64,000 nt of DNA from Olsenella uli (GTDB lineage Bacteria; Actinomycetota; Coriobacteriia; Coriobacteriales; Atopobiaceae): positions 39,741 through 103,740 of the forward strand of contig NZ_CAAKON010000002.1 of assembly GCF_901212655.1 (NCBI RefSeq), in the 5' to 3' direction. Position numbers and translations under genes: made by a program. The stretch's first letter is position 1; every line of letters starts with the position of its first letter. Positions 54,982 to 63,980 of the stretch are shown piece by piece. The notes below the pieces were generated by a model, which was not told the DNA's origin, searched no databases, and saw only the letters and a list, made by a program, of their open reading frames with translations.

Positions 54982-55884
54982 TTACTTTTCATCAGCGGTC
55001 GGGGGGAGCTTATCTGCCGACGCATCCAAGCCATAGCGATAGCTGATGGCATCAACGGGACAAGCCCCAATGCACTTTCCGCATCGGATACATTCGGCAC
55101 TATTGGGTGTACGGGTCACATCAACGTCCATCTGGCAAACCTTTGAGCACTTGCCACACGAGACACATTTACATGCGTCGATCCGTATTCCCAGTAAGGA
55201 CACCTTATTCATGAGTGCGTAGAATGCGCCGAGCGGGCAAATCCATTTGCAGAAGGGGCGATAGAACAAAATGCTCAGCACCACCACAAGAATGAGAACA
55301 AAAAGTTTCCAGGTAAAGAGCTGTCCCAGCGCAGATCGAATGCCGGCATTGGAAATGGCAAGCGGAATGGCGCCCTCGAGCACACCCTGTGGACAGATGT
55401 ACTTGCAAAAGAACGGATCGCCCATCCCCAGATCGTTGACCACCAGCACAGGCAGCAATACCACGGCAAACATAAGCACAATGTATTTGACATACGTAAG
55501 CGCCTTGAGCCTTCTCGTCGAAATCTTTTTGCCGGGGATCTTGTGAAGTAGCTCCTGCAGCCAGCCAAACGGGCACAAAAACCCGCATACAAATCGTCCC
55601 ACCAGCACGCCAAGCAAAATGAGTGTACCGGTAACGTAGTAGGAGAAGTTGAACCTAGATGAGCCCACCACCGACTGGAACGATCCGATGGGACACGCGC
55701 CCGTTGCCGCAGGGCACGAATAGCAGTTAAGTCCGGGTACACAGACCGTTTTTCCTGCGCCCTGATAAATTGCGCCCTTGGCGAAGTTAGGCAGGTGAAT
55801 GTTGGCGATAAGCGTCGATGCCGCTTGAATGAATCCGCGAAATCGAACCAAAGCTTGCGACACAGTGTTTATTCTTTTAGCCAA
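54982..55884 (-). CDS. NapH/YccM-like membrane 4Fe-4S binding protein
   Basis: Membrane electron-transfer protein. It has about four to five helices, two CxxxCP motifs near helix ends (FVCGFLCPFG and FCKWICPLG), one more C-K-Y-I-C-P, and two C-terminal 4Fe-4S ferredoxin motifs (CVSCGKCSKVCQMD and CIRCGKCIGACPVD). It probably carries electrons from a quinone or cytoplasmic donor outward to the TlpA-like partner (inference). The start is uncertain: I use the TTG at 55884 (300 residues), which overlaps the stop of the CXXC gene; a GTG at 55893 is also open. Confidence 0.85.
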   Translation of the reverse strand: MAKRINTVSQALVRFRGFIQAASTLIANIHLPNFAKGAIYQGAGKTVCVPGLNCYSCPAATGACPIGSFQSVVGSSRFNFSYYVTGTLILLGVLVGRFVCGFLCPFGWLQELLHKIPGKKISTRRLKALTYVKYIVLMFAVVLLPVLVVNDLGMGDPFFCKYICPQGVLEGAIPLAISNAGIRSALGQLFTWKLFVLILVVVLSILFYRPFCKWICPLGAFYALMNKVSLLGIRIDACKCVSCGKCSKVCQMDVDVTRTPNSAECIRCGKCIGACPVDAISYRYGLDASADKLPPTADEK

Positions 55885-56023
55885 TTCCGACACACTCCAA
55901 GCACAGCCTAATCGCCTTGGCAAACACGGCATCCGCCTCGCCACGCACAACGCCAAAGCACACCATGGCAATTCCTGCGATCAACAAAGCGACCTGCACC
56001 ATGGGTTTTACCGATTTGAACAA
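55877..56023 (-). CDS. Small CXXC-motif membrane protein (CD1871A-like)
   Basis: A 48-residue protein, too short for routine gene calling. It has one hydrophobic helix (VQVALLIAGIAMVCFGVV), then RGEADAVFAKAIRLCLECVGIG with a CxxC at the C-terminus. This matches the CD1871A family, whose genes sit beside 4Fe-4S membrane and TlpA-like genes in anaerobes. The TTG at 56023 gives AAGGAG eight bases upstream; an in-frame GTG at 56032 lies too close to that site. Its stop overlaps the next gene. It may shuttle disulfides. Confidence 0.8.
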   Translation of the reverse strand: MFKSVKPMVQVALLIAGIAMVCFGVVRGEADAVFAKAIRLCLECVGIG

Positions 56024-56114
56024 CCTGACCACTCCTTTCGTTGCGCGACCCATTGGACCATATCGACTATAAAATCCGTGTTAAGCGCGATCTGAAATGT
56101 ACAAGGAGACTGTT

Positions 56115-56789
56115 ATGCGTATTTTGATCGTCGAGGACGAGCAGGCGCTGTGTGACACAATCGCGCGCAGTTTGCGAAACCTGGCATACAGCGTCGACTG
56201 CTGTCACGATGGACGGGAGGCGCTCGACCTACTAGGCGTTGAAGTCTTTGACCTCGTGGTGCTCGACCTCGACCTTCCCCGTATCGACGGTATGACCATA
56301 CTCAAGGAGCTTCGGAAAACCGACCGTGAGACCAAGGTGCTGATCCTGTCCGCATACGGCGAGGTATCCGACAAAGTCGCCGGGCTCGATGCCGGTGCCA
56401 ACGATTACCTTACCAAGCCGTTTCATCTGGATGAGCTTGCGGCGAGGATTCGCAGCCTTACTCTCAGGCGCTTTGCGCAAAACGACATAGTATTAACCTG
56501 TGGAAAACTCAGCTTTGACACCAAAGCCCGCATCGCTTCCGTAGAAAGCGGTGCCCTGTCTTTGACACGCAAAGAAACGGGAATCCTGGAATATCTGATG
56601 CTTAACCAAGGGCGCCCGGTAAGCCAAGAGGAGCTTATCGAGCACGTTTGGGATAGCACTGTAAACAGCTTTAGCAACGCAACCCGGGTTCATATCTCGT
56701 CACTCCGAAAAAAGCTGCGCAGCACTTTGGGATACGACCCGATTCGCAATCGGATTGGAGAGGGCTACGTCATGGAGGACGGCGAATGA
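56115..56789 (+). CDS. OmpR-family response regulator of the redox cassette
   Basis: Two-component DNA-binding regulator. The 224-residue protein has a receiver domain with the phospho-acceptor D51 (VVLDLDLP), the acidic pair ED near residues 8-9 and the KPF lysine, then a winged-helix domain (TRKETGILEYLMLNQGRPVSQEELIEHVW). The ATG at 56115 follows AAGGAG. It overlaps its kinase by four bases and is divergent from the CXXC/4Fe-4S/TlpA genes, its most likely targets. Confidence 0.92.
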   Translation: MRILIVEDEQALCDTIARSLRNLAYSVDCCHDGREALDLLGVEVFDLVVLDLDLPRIDGMTILKELRKTDRETKVLILSAYGEVSDKVAGLDAGANDYLTKPFHLDELAARIRSLTLRRFAQNDIVLTCGKLSFDTKARIASVESGALSLTRKETGILEYLMLNQGRPVSQEELIEHVWDSTVNSFSNATRVHISSLRKKLRSTLGYDPIRNRIGEGYVMEDGE

Positions 56790-57925
56790 AACAGCTTTCG
56801 CTGCAATGGCGCATAACAATCATGACGGCACTGCTAACGTGTATGGCATGCGCTCTGACGAACTTCCTGGTCGGCTATACGGGCATGCGCTACATGGACG
56901 CCATTGCCAGTGGCATCTCGGCTCTAAGCACAGCCGACGAAGATACGCCCCAGGCGTTTGACCCAACAAAAGTGGCTCTCGATGACGAGGTCACGGTCGT
57001 CGTAAACAACGCACAAGAATCTTTTGGCGCGACAGCCTGGTGTATCACGGCTGGAGTCACGCTGCTTGGTGGCGTGCTAGCATACTTTGTGAGCGGTCGT
57101 GCGCTCAAACCTCTACGGGCTTTTGCCGCTCAGGTAGAGCGCGTACAGCCTGACAACCTAAGAGAAATCAAACTCAACGAAGATGTTCCCGCCGAACTTC
57201 AACGATGCAGCGTCTCTTTCAACGACATGATCACCCGCCTTGGCGAGGGGTTCTCTGCACAGCAACAGTTTACCGGCAACGCCGCACACGAGCTGCGAAC
57301 CCCGCTTGCCCTTATGCAAGCGCAGATTGAACTGTTCGTCTCCGAGCACCCCGCATCGCAACCCGATACGGCAGAGCTGCTCGGCCTGCTACAAGAACAA
57401 ACCGAGCGCATGTCACGAATGACCAAAGTCTTGCTCGAGATGAGTGAGCTCCGCGGCGTTCCTTGCGAGGATGCCGTTGAACTTGGCCCCTTGTCCGAAG
57501 AAGTCCTCGCTGATCTTGCGCCGCTTGCCGAGAATAAGGGCGTAACCCTCGATTGCGCCGGAGACGCTTTGGCGATCGGAAACGACACACTCCTCTATCG
57601 GCTGGTGTTTAACCTGGTCGAAAACGCCATCCGCTACAGTCACCCCGGCTCGACTGTCAACGTCTGTATCTGCGCTACCGATAGCCACGTGTTCCTGCGA
57701 ATCAAGGATCAGGGCCCGGGAATACCCAAGCACCACCGAGAGAGCATCTTTCAGCCGTTTTTTCGTCTCGACAAATCCCGAAGCAGGGCATACGGCGGCG
57801 CAGGACTCGGGCTAGCACTTGTCTGGGAGATCGCCGCGCTTCACGGTGGCACTGCAGGGGTCGAAGAAAGCTCGGAGAGAGGAACGACGATGCTCGTGAC
57901 CCTTCCCGCACACACACTCAGCTAA
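56786..57925 (+). CDS. Sensor histidine kinase of the redox cassette
   Basis: A 379-residue membrane kinase with two transmembrane helices (about 10-32 and 82-102), a short external loop of about 50 residues, a HAMP-like linker, the H box NAAHELRTPLAL with H168, then an HATPase domain with N box (NLVENAIRYS), DQGPGIP and GGAGLGLALV. The ATG overlaps the regulator stop (ATGA). The small loop suggests it senses within or near the membrane. It differs from the second kinase in this window. Confidence 0.93.
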   Translation: MKQLSLQWRITIMTALLTCMACALTNFLVGYTGMRYMDAIASGISALSTADEDTPQAFDPTKVALDDEVTVVVNNAQESFGATAWCITAGVTLLGGVLAYFVSGRALKPLRAFAAQVERVQPDNLREIKLNEDVPAELQRCSVSFNDMITRLGEGFSAQQQFTGNAAHELRTPLALMQAQIELFVSEHPASQPDTAELLGLLQEQTERMSRMTKVLLEMSELRGVPCEDAVELGPLSEEVLADLAPLAENKGVTLDCAGDALAIGNDTLLYRLVFNLVENAIRYSHPGSTVNVCICATDSHVFLRIKDQGPGIPKHHRESIFQPFFRLDKSRSRAYGGAGLGLALVWEIAALHGGTAGVEESSERGTTMLVTLPAHTLS

Positions 57926-58191
57926 AAACGCCGCACCGCGGGACGGCGGATGCGCCCTGCCAGCTCTCGTCTCAGTAGTACTTCCAGCCCCTGACCACGG
58001 TTTCCTCGCCGACCATCTTCATGAAGGGAACCACCGTGGTCAGCGGCGGAGATGGCGATACTCCCGCGCGTTGTCTTAACGCCGATTCCAGCACGACTTG
58101 CAGCTTCCTCAAGGGTTAGCCACATGGCGGTTCGACGCTCCTTGATTACTCGTGCAAGCTTCTCACTGTTGTTTGTCACCCTTGGTGCCAT
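57922..58191 (-). pseudogene. Broken XRE-family regulator
   Basis: The first 42 residues look like an XRE helix-turn-helix (KLARVIKERRTAMWLTLEEAASRAGIGVKT), after which the expected continuation (a WYRYE-type segment) is lost. The frame becomes Arg/Gly-rich without protein character, so a frameshift or deletion is likely. The last codons overlap the end of the kinase gene on the other strand. It marks the border between the low- and high-G+C cassettes. Confidence 0.6.
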
Positions 58192-58308
58192 TAACCCCCC
58201 CCCAACGTCGGTACTGAGTAGTAGCTAGCAGTATATTGACTTAGAAATAGCTATTTGTAATGACCAGATAGTCAGTGATGCCTCAGACAAAGAAGGGCCC
58301 GCACACCC

Positions 58309-59598
58309 CTATCCCGCGGGGAGCTCCAGCGTGAAGGTGGTGAGGCGGCCGGGGTCGCTCTTGCAGGAGACGGAGCCGCCGAGGGCCTCGGCGCGGCGTC
58401 GGACGATGGAGAGGCCGAGGCCGTAGCCCTCCGCGCCCGAGCCGCGCGTGCGGGCGGCGTCGCCGCGCCAGAGGCGGTCGAAGACGCGGGGCACGTCGGC
58501 CGGAGCGATCCCGGGGCCGGTGTTGGACACCGAGACCGCGACGCGCCGCCCGCGGCGGGCGGCGGAGACGGCGACCGAGCTGCCCTCGTCGGCGTACTTG
58601 ACCGCGTTCGCCACGAGCTCGCCCAGGACGGCGGACAGGTCGCCCTCCCCGCAGGCGGCCATGGTGCCGGGCGCCACCGCGGAGGCGAGAGAGACGCCTC
58701 GGACAGCCGCACGGGCGGAGAGGCGACCGACGAGGCCCTCCGCGACCCCCGCCACGTCGCACGGCCCCGCACCCCCGGAGGCCGCCGGCCCCCGGGCGAC
58801 CTCGACCAGGCCGCGCACGAGCGCGTCCATCTCGTCGATGTCCTGCCTCAGGTAGCCCGTCCAGCGCGCCTGCTCGCCCACGGTGCGGCCGGGGCTCGCG
58901 ACGAGGGCGTCGAGCGTGGCCGACATAGAGGCGAGCGGCGTCTTGAGCTCGTGGGAGGCGTCGGCCACGAAGCGCTCCTGGCGCTCCCAGGCCTCGGCCG
59001 CCGGGACGAGGGCCCGCGAGGCGAGCACACGGCACGCGGCGGCGGCGAGCGCGGACCCCGCGAGCCATGCCGCGGCGAGCGCGAGGCCGAGCGAACGCAG
59101 CGCGGAGGAGGCCTGGGTCACGTCGACGAGCAGGACGGTGCCGCCCGCGCCGTCCCCGGCGGAGAAGGACTCGGCGCCGGACCCGCCCGCGACGGAGCCG
59201 GTGTCCAGGCGCTCGAAGCGCCACTCCCGCCCCAGGGCGGAGACGGAGCCCGAGCCGGCCCCTTCCGGCACGGCGGCGGCCAGGGCGGCGGCGTCCGCGC
59301 CGGAAAGGGCCCCCGTCGCGTCGGCAGCCGAGCCGCCCGCCAGCGAGAGGCGCACGACCGGGTAGGGGCACGCCACCGCCACGGCGGCCGCCCCGTCCCC
59401 GGCGAGCGGGGACTCGCCCGCGGCCTGCTGGAGCGCCACGTCGGCCTCCGAGGCATACCCGCGCGCCGACCAGAGCCACGCGCCGGCCAACGACGCGGCG
59501 AGCACGAGGGCCATGAGGGCCGAGGACGCGAGGGCCATCCGGCGGCGCAGGCGCGCGAGCTCGGGAGGAAGGGCGCGCCGTCCCTCCCGCGCCCTCAC
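58309..59598 (-). CDS. Sensor histidine kinase of the MacAB-like cassette
   Basis: A 429-residue membrane kinase with two helices (about 22-45 and 160-185), an external loop of about 115 residues, the H box VADASHELKTPLASM and an HATPase domain with N box ELVANAVKYA, NTGPGIAP and GYGLGLSIV. The GTG start at 59598 overlaps the regulator stop by four bases. It is extremely rich in Ala, Arg and G+C. The larger external loop suggests an extracellular ligand; antimicrobial peptides are a guess from the divergent ABC genes. Confidence 0.92.
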   Translation of the reverse strand: MRAREGRRALPPELARLRRRMALASSALMALVLAASLAGAWLWSARGYASEADVALQQAAGESPLAGDGAAAVAVACPYPVVRLSLAGGSAADATGALSGADAAALAAAVPEGAGSGSVSALGREWRFERLDTGSVAGGSGAESFSAGDGAGGTVLLVDVTQASSALRSLGLALAAAWLAGSALAAAACRVLASRALVPAAEAWERQERFVADASHELKTPLASMSATLDALVASPGRTVGEQARWTGYLRQDIDEMDALVRGLVEVARGPAASGGAGPCDVAGVAEGLVGRLSARAAVRGVSLASAVAPGTMAACGEGDLSAVLGELVANAVKYADEGSSVAVSAARRGRRVAVSVSNTGPGIAPADVPRVFDRLWRGDAARTRGSGAEGYGLGLSIVRRRAEALGGSVSCKSDPGRLTTFTLELPAG

Positions 59599-60290
59599 CG
59601 CGCGCCCCCGGCCGGAGCCTCCCGCAGGGCGTAGCCAGCGCCGCGCACGGTGGCGACCTCCGCTGCGGCCCCCGCCTCGGCGAGGCGCAGGCGCAGGTCG
59701 TGCACGAGCACCTCGAGGCGGTTGCCTCCGCCGGCCGTCCCCGGCCCCCAGACGCGGTCGATGAGGTCGCGCTTGGCGACGACGCGCCCGGGCCTCGCCA
59801 TGAGCTCGGCGAGCAGCTGGCACTCGCGCGCCCTGAGCGCGACGGCGGTGCCCCCCGCCGCGCGCAGCTCGAGCGAACCCTCGTCGAGCTCGAGGCCGAG
59901 GGCGCGCAGCGGCCCCGCCTCCTCGATGGCCCGGGGCCGGCGGCAGACGGCCCGGACGCGGGCGAGCAGCTCCTCGGCGTGGAAGGGCTTCACGAGGTAG
60001 TCGTCGGCTCCGGCGTCGAGCCCGGCCACCCGGTCGGGCACCGCGTCGCGGGCGGTGACAAGAATCACCGGGGTCGCGACGCCGGCCTCCCGCATGCCGC
60101 GCAGCACGTCAAGGCCGCCCATGACGGGCAGCATGAGGTCGAGCAGCACGCAGTCGTAGGCGCCCGCGGCGGCGAGCTCAGCGCCGCGCCCGCCGTCCGT
60201 GGCCACGTCGGCCGACCAACCCTCGCCCCTGAGTATCTCGGCGACCGCCTCGGCGAGCCGCCACGCGTCCTCGACCACGAGAAACCTCAT
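59595..60290 (-). CDS. OmpR-family response regulator of the MacAB-like cassette
   Basis: A 231-residue regulator. The receiver has D51 in VLLDLMLP, the acidic pair in VVEDAW and KPFHAEELLARV. The winged-helix domain has RARECQLLAELMARPGRVVAKRDLIDRVWG and VRGAGYALRE. It is coupled to its kinase and divergent from the adaptor-ATPase-permease genes. Repeats of GCTGAGACG in the intergenic region are the likely binding site. Confidence 0.93.
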   Translation of the reverse strand: MRFLVVEDAWRLAEAVAEILRGEGWSADVATDGGRGAELAAAGAYDCVLLDLMLPVMGGLDVLRGMREAGVATPVILVTARDAVPDRVAGLDAGADDYLVKPFHAEELLARVRAVCRRPRAIEEAGPLRALGLELDEGSLELRAAGGTAVALRARECQLLAELMARPGRVVAKRDLIDRVWGPGTAGGGNRLEVLVHDLRLRLAEAGAAAEVATVRGAGYALREAPAGGAR

Positions 60291-60339
60291 GCCTCCCCCT
60301 TCCGCTTGGAACCGCGCGCCCGCGATGCTACGCGGGCTC

Positions 60340-60381
60340 GCTGAGACGGGGCTGAGACGCCCCTCAAAGGTTCGTCTCAGC
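60340..60381. promoter_or_regulatory. Putative response-regulator operator (GCTGAGACG repeats)
   Basis: GCTGAGACG occurs at 60340-60348 and again at 60351-60359, a period of 11 bases, and in inverted form (CGTCTCAGC) at 60373-60381. Direct repeats one helical turn apart are typical OmpR-family sites. The position between the regulator gene and the adaptor gene fits control of both. Confidence 0.7.
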
Positions 60382-60439
60382 TTGCCCGCCCATAGTGGCC
60401 GCCGTCAACCGAGGCCGAGAGGAAAGGAAGGCGCGGCAC

Positions 60440-61576
60440 ATGGAGCACACGATTCGGAAGGGAGGGGCGGCGGCGCGCGGGCATCGGGCCGCGCGCGTCG
60501 CGGCGTCGCTCGCGCTGGCCGCGGCCGTCGTCGGCGCCTCGGCGTGGCTGTCCGCCACGCTGCTGTTCCCAGCAAGCGATGCCAGCGCGGCGCCCGACAC
60601 GAAGGCGGCGAGGAGGGGCTCGCTCACCGAGACGGTCACGGGCGCCGGCAAGCTCGCCGCCGCGTCCTCGGCGGCGGTGACGGCGCCCGTGGACGGGACG
60701 GTCGCCGAGGTGAAGGTGACCGAGGGCCAGCAGGTCTCCACCGGCGACGTCCTGCTCACCATCGCGAACCCGCAGCTGGACCAGGACGTCGACGCCGCGC
60801 AGGCGGCGCTCGCCTCGGCCCAGGCCGACCAGCGCGCCGCGGCGGGCGACCTCAAGCGCGCCAAGGCCGCGGCCAAGGACGGGACCGACGAGTCCGCCGC
60901 CGCGCTCAACCAGGCGCGCGCCGCCAGCGAGAAGGCGGACGCCCAGACGACGGCCGCAGAGCAGGCGCTCGAGGCGGCGCGGGCCAAGGCCGACGCCCGC
61001 ACGGTGCGCGCGCCGGCCGCCGGCACCGTGATGTCGCTCGCCGCCTCCCCCGGGACCTCCGTGCAGGCGCAGTCCGGCACGGCCCTCGCCGAGATCGGCG
61101 ACCTCACCAAGCTCAGGGTCGCCCTCGCCGTCAACGAGGTGGACGTGCCGAAGGTGGCCGTGGGCCAGAAGGCGGAGGTGACGTTCCCCGCCGTCGACGG
61201 GCTCAAGCTCGAGGGCACGGTGACGGACGTGGCGACGCAGGCGACGGCGGGCAAGGACTCGGGCTCGGTCGTCACCTACGACGTGGGGCTGCTCGTCGAC
61301 GCTCCCGACCCGCGCCTCAAGCCCGGCATGAGCGCGAGCGCCGACATCGCCGTCCAGACGCTTGAGGACGCGCTCGTCGTCCCCGCCGGCGCGGTCGGGA
61401 CCGACGCGGACGGGAACTCGACCGTCGAAGTGTGGGTGCCGGGCAAGGACGGCGCCGAGGGCAGGACCGAGACCCGCAGGGTCAAGGTGCTCCTGAAGAC
61501 CGACGACGGCGCGGCCGTCGAGGGCGACCTGACGGAGGGCGACCAGGTGGTCACGTCGGCAGCGAAGGGAGGCGAG
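60440..61576 (+). CDS. Membrane-fusion/adaptor protein of a MacAB-like exporter
   Basis: HlyD/MacA-type extracytoplasmic adaptor. The protein has about 379 residues, an N-terminal membrane anchor (VAASLALAAAVVGASAWLSATLLF), a split biotinyl-lipoyl domain (TAPVDGTVAEVKVTEGQQVSTGD and RAPAAGTVMSLAASPG), a coiled-coil hairpin (about 115-190, Ala/Glu/Lys/Gln-rich) and beta-barrel and membrane-proximal domains. The ATG at 60440 follows GGAAGG. It lies just upstream of the ABC ATPase and permease, and would form a tripartite-like pump without an outer-membrane partner. Confidence 0.9.
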
Positions 61577-61580
61577 TGAG

Positions 61581-62387
61581 GTGGCGCGCCCGAGCGACGC
61601 GCCCGCCGCGGCGCACCTCCCCGCACCGGGGGCCGTCCCGGCCATCGAGGCACGCGGCCTGACGCGCTCCTACGCGAGCGCCGCCGGCCCCGTCCGGGCG
61701 CTGCGCGGCGTGGACCTCAGGGTCATGCCCGGTGAGTTCGTGGCGATCATGGGGCCCTCGGGCTCGGGCAAGTCCACCCTCATGAACGTGCTCGGTCTGC
61801 TCGACCGCACGGACGCGGGGACCTACCTGCTGGAGGGTGCGGACGTGTCGTCGCTCACGGACGCGGAACTCGCCTGGGTGCGCGCCGGGCGCATCGGCTT
61901 CGTGTTCCAGAGCTTCAACCTCCTGCCGCGCGAGACCGTCCTCGACAACGTCTGCCTGCCGCTCGCCTACGCCGGGGCGCCCCGGCGGGAGCGGCGGGAG
62001 CGGGCGATGGCCGCGATTGCGGCGGCGGGCCTGCCTGAGGGCTACGCCGGGCATCTCGCCCGCGAGCTCTCGGGCGGCCAGATGCAGCGCGTCGCCATCG
62101 CGCGGGCCCTCGTGGCCGACCCGGCGATCGTGCTCGCCGACGAGCCGACGGGCAACCTCGACTCGGCCACGGGAGACGCCGTCATGCGCACGTTCCAGGC
62201 GCTCTCCGCCGCCGGCCGCACCGTCGTGCTCATCACGCACGACGCGGGCGTGGCGGCGCGGGCCGGGCGGGCCCTCACCCTGCGCGACGGCCTGCTCTCC
62301 GAGGGGCTCAGGGGCGCGGACAGCCGCGCGGATGGCAGGGAGCCGCTTCGGGCGCTGCCCTCGCCGACGGAAGGGGGCCCGCGATGA
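61581..62387 (+). CDS. MacB/LolD-type ABC transporter ATP-binding protein
   Basis: ATPase for a FtsX-type permease. The 268-residue protein has Walker [10 protein letters not shown] (58-66), FQSFNLLP, the signature LSGGQMQR and Walker [13 protein letters not shown]. Compared with LolD/MacB ATPases it carries extra N- and C-terminal tails. The GTG at 61581 starts right after the adaptor stop, and the end overlaps the permease by four bases. Confidence 0.95.
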   Translation: MARPSDAPAAAHLPAPGAVPAIEARGLTRSYASAAGPVRALRGVDLRVMPGEFVAIMGPSGSGKSTLMNVLGLLDRTDAGTYLLEGADVSSLTDAELAWVRAGRIGFVFQSFNLLPRETVLDNVCLPLAYAGAPRRERRERAMAAIAAAGLPEGYAGHLARELSGGQMQRVAIARALVADPAIVLADEPTGNLDSATGDAVMRTFQALSAAGRTVVLITHDAGVAARAGRALTLRDGLLSEGLRGADSRADGREPLRALPSPTEGGPR

Positions 62388-63592
62388 GGCCTGCGGACGT
62401 CTGCCGCGAGTCGGTGCGCGCGCTCGCCCACAACCGGGGCCGCACCGCGCTCACGGCCCTCGGCGTGGTGATCGGCATCGCCGCGGTCATCGCCATGACG
62501 GCGCTCGTCACGGGCGTGCGCTCCGCGATGGCCGAGCGGCTCGGCCTCGCGCAGGCGCGCGCGGCATCGATCACCTACGCGGGCGCCGACGCCCTGGGGC
62601 TCACCGAGGCCGACGTGGCTGCCCTCAGGGCGGCGGTGCCGGGCTTCGAAATCCTCTCGGGCTCGGTCTCCACGACGGCCTCTGCGACGTGGGGCACCGA
62701 GGCCGTGAAGGACATGGGCGTGCTCGGCGTCTCCCCCGACTGGTTCGAGGCCGCCTCGGCCAGGCTCGCCGCGGGCAGGCTCCTCGACGCGGCGGACGGC
62801 GAGTCCGCGTCGCGCGTCGTGGTGCTCACCGACGGCATGCTCAGACAGCTGGAGGGCGAGTCTGCCGACCCGGCGGCGGCCGTGGGACGCCGCGTCACCA
62901 TCGCGGGCACGCCCTTCGAGGTGGTGGGCGTCCTCGCCGACGCCGGCGCGGCCTCGGGGCTCTCGTCGGCGATCATGCCGCTGCGCACCCTGCGCCAGCG
63001 CGTGGGATCGCCCGACGGCGCCGACCTCTACACCTCCGTCCTCGCCTTCGCGCGGGAGGGCGAGGACGTCGACGGGCTCGCCCGCGAGGCCGCGTCCGCC
63101 ATCGAGGCGCGCAAGGGAGGGTCGGGCAGGGCCTCGGTGTGGCCGATGAAGGCGGCCATGGAGCAGTCCGACGCCGTCATGGGCTCCTTCCAGCTGCTGC
63201 TCACCTGCGTCGCGGGGGTGTCGCTGCTCGTGGGCGGCATCGGGATCATGAACATGATGCTCACGAGCGTGACGGAGCGCACCCGCGAGATAGGCCTGCG
63301 CCGCGCTCTCGGCGCGAGGAGGTCGGACATTGTGGCGCAGTTCCTGCTCGAGGCGGTGCTCGTGTGCCTCGCCGGCGGGGCGGCGGGCATGGCCGCGGGC
63401 TACGCCGCCGCCTGGGGGTTCGCCGGCATGGCGGCCCAGATGGCGGGCTCCGGGGCGATCACGCCGCAGGTGCCCGCGGCGGTGGCCGGCAGCACCGTGG
63501 CGGTGTCGGCCGCGGTCGGGGTGGTCTTCGGGCTCTACCCGGCCTGGCGGGCCGCCAGGCTCTCGCCGGTGGAGGCGCTCAGGCACGGGTAG
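62384..63592 (+). CDS. MacB-like FtsX-domain ABC permease
   Basis: A 402-residue permease with one N-terminal helix (about 15-42), a MacB periplasmic-core domain (to about 270) and three C-terminal helices (about 275-300, 325-350, 365-390) of the FtsX fold. The [28 protein letters not shown] signature is present at about 285-312 (written in part here). MacB proteins export peptides, macrolides or siderophores; here the adaptor and a two-component system suggest antimicrobial-peptide or antibiotic efflux (inference). Confidence 0.94.
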   Translation: MRPADVCRESVRALAHNRGRTALTALGVVIGIAAVIAMTALVTGVRSAMAERLGLAQARAASITYAGADALGLTEADVAALRAAVPGFEILSGSVSTTASATWGTEAVKDMGVLGVSPDWFEAASARLAAGRLLDAADGESASRVVVLTDGMLRQLEGESADPAAAVGRRVTIAGTPFEVVGVLADAGAASGLSSAIMPLRTLRQRVGSPDGADLYTSVLAFAREGEDVDGLAREAASAIEARKGGSGRASVWPMKAAMEQSDAVMGSFQLLLTCVAGVSLLVGGIGIMNMMLTSVTERTREIGLRRALGARRSDIVAQFLLEAVLVCLAGGAAGMAAGYAAAWGFAGMAAQMAGSGAITPQVPAAVAGSTVAVSAAVGVVFGLYPAWRAARLSPVEALRHG

Positions 63593-63676
63593 CGCGGCCG
63601 GGAAGACGAGCCGGCCGCGGGGCCGGATGACATAGACGGGACAGTTCGGACAAGAACTCACGAGAGAGGAAAGGCA

Positions 63677-63931
63677 ATGGAAGAGAAGACGAGAAAGTTC
63701 AACGCAAAGAGAATCGCGGTCGCGGCGCTGCTCGCCCTGGCGCTCGTCGCCGGGGGTGTCGCCGCGGGATGGCTCATCACCAGCCGGGGCGCTGCGGGAT
63801 CGGGCGGCGACCAGGTGACCGACACCCAGTCCGTCGGCGGCGGCCCAGACTCCGGGCAAATCCCGCCCGACGCCAAGCAGGTGCCCGAGGACCAGCTCCA
63901 GGGCGGCGGGGAGGTGACGTTCTCGAGCTAG
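63677..63931 (+). CDS. Small membrane-anchored protein of the exporter operon
   Basis: An 84-residue protein with a basic N-terminus, one hydrophobic segment ([22 protein letters not shown]) and a Gly/Asp/Gln-rich external tail of about 45 residues. The ATG at 63677 follows GAGAGGAAAGG. It lies 84 bases after the permease. No family recognised. It could be a signal or accessory peptide for the exporter, but nothing in the sequence proves it. Confidence 0.65.
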   Translation: MEEKTRKFNAKRIAVAALLALALVAGGVAAGWLITSRGAAGSGGDQVTDTQSVGGGPDSGQIPPDAKQVPEDQLQGGGEVTFSS

Positions 63932-63980
63932 GGGTGACGGCACGGGACCGCTGAAAAGAGACTGTCCATGACGAGGGGTG

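Noticed and set aside
61837..63630. A 597-codon frame overlapping the MacB-like ATPase and permease
   Set aside because: Arg/Ala/Gly-rich third-frame reading of very G+C-rich genes; the true frames have Walker and FtsX motifs.
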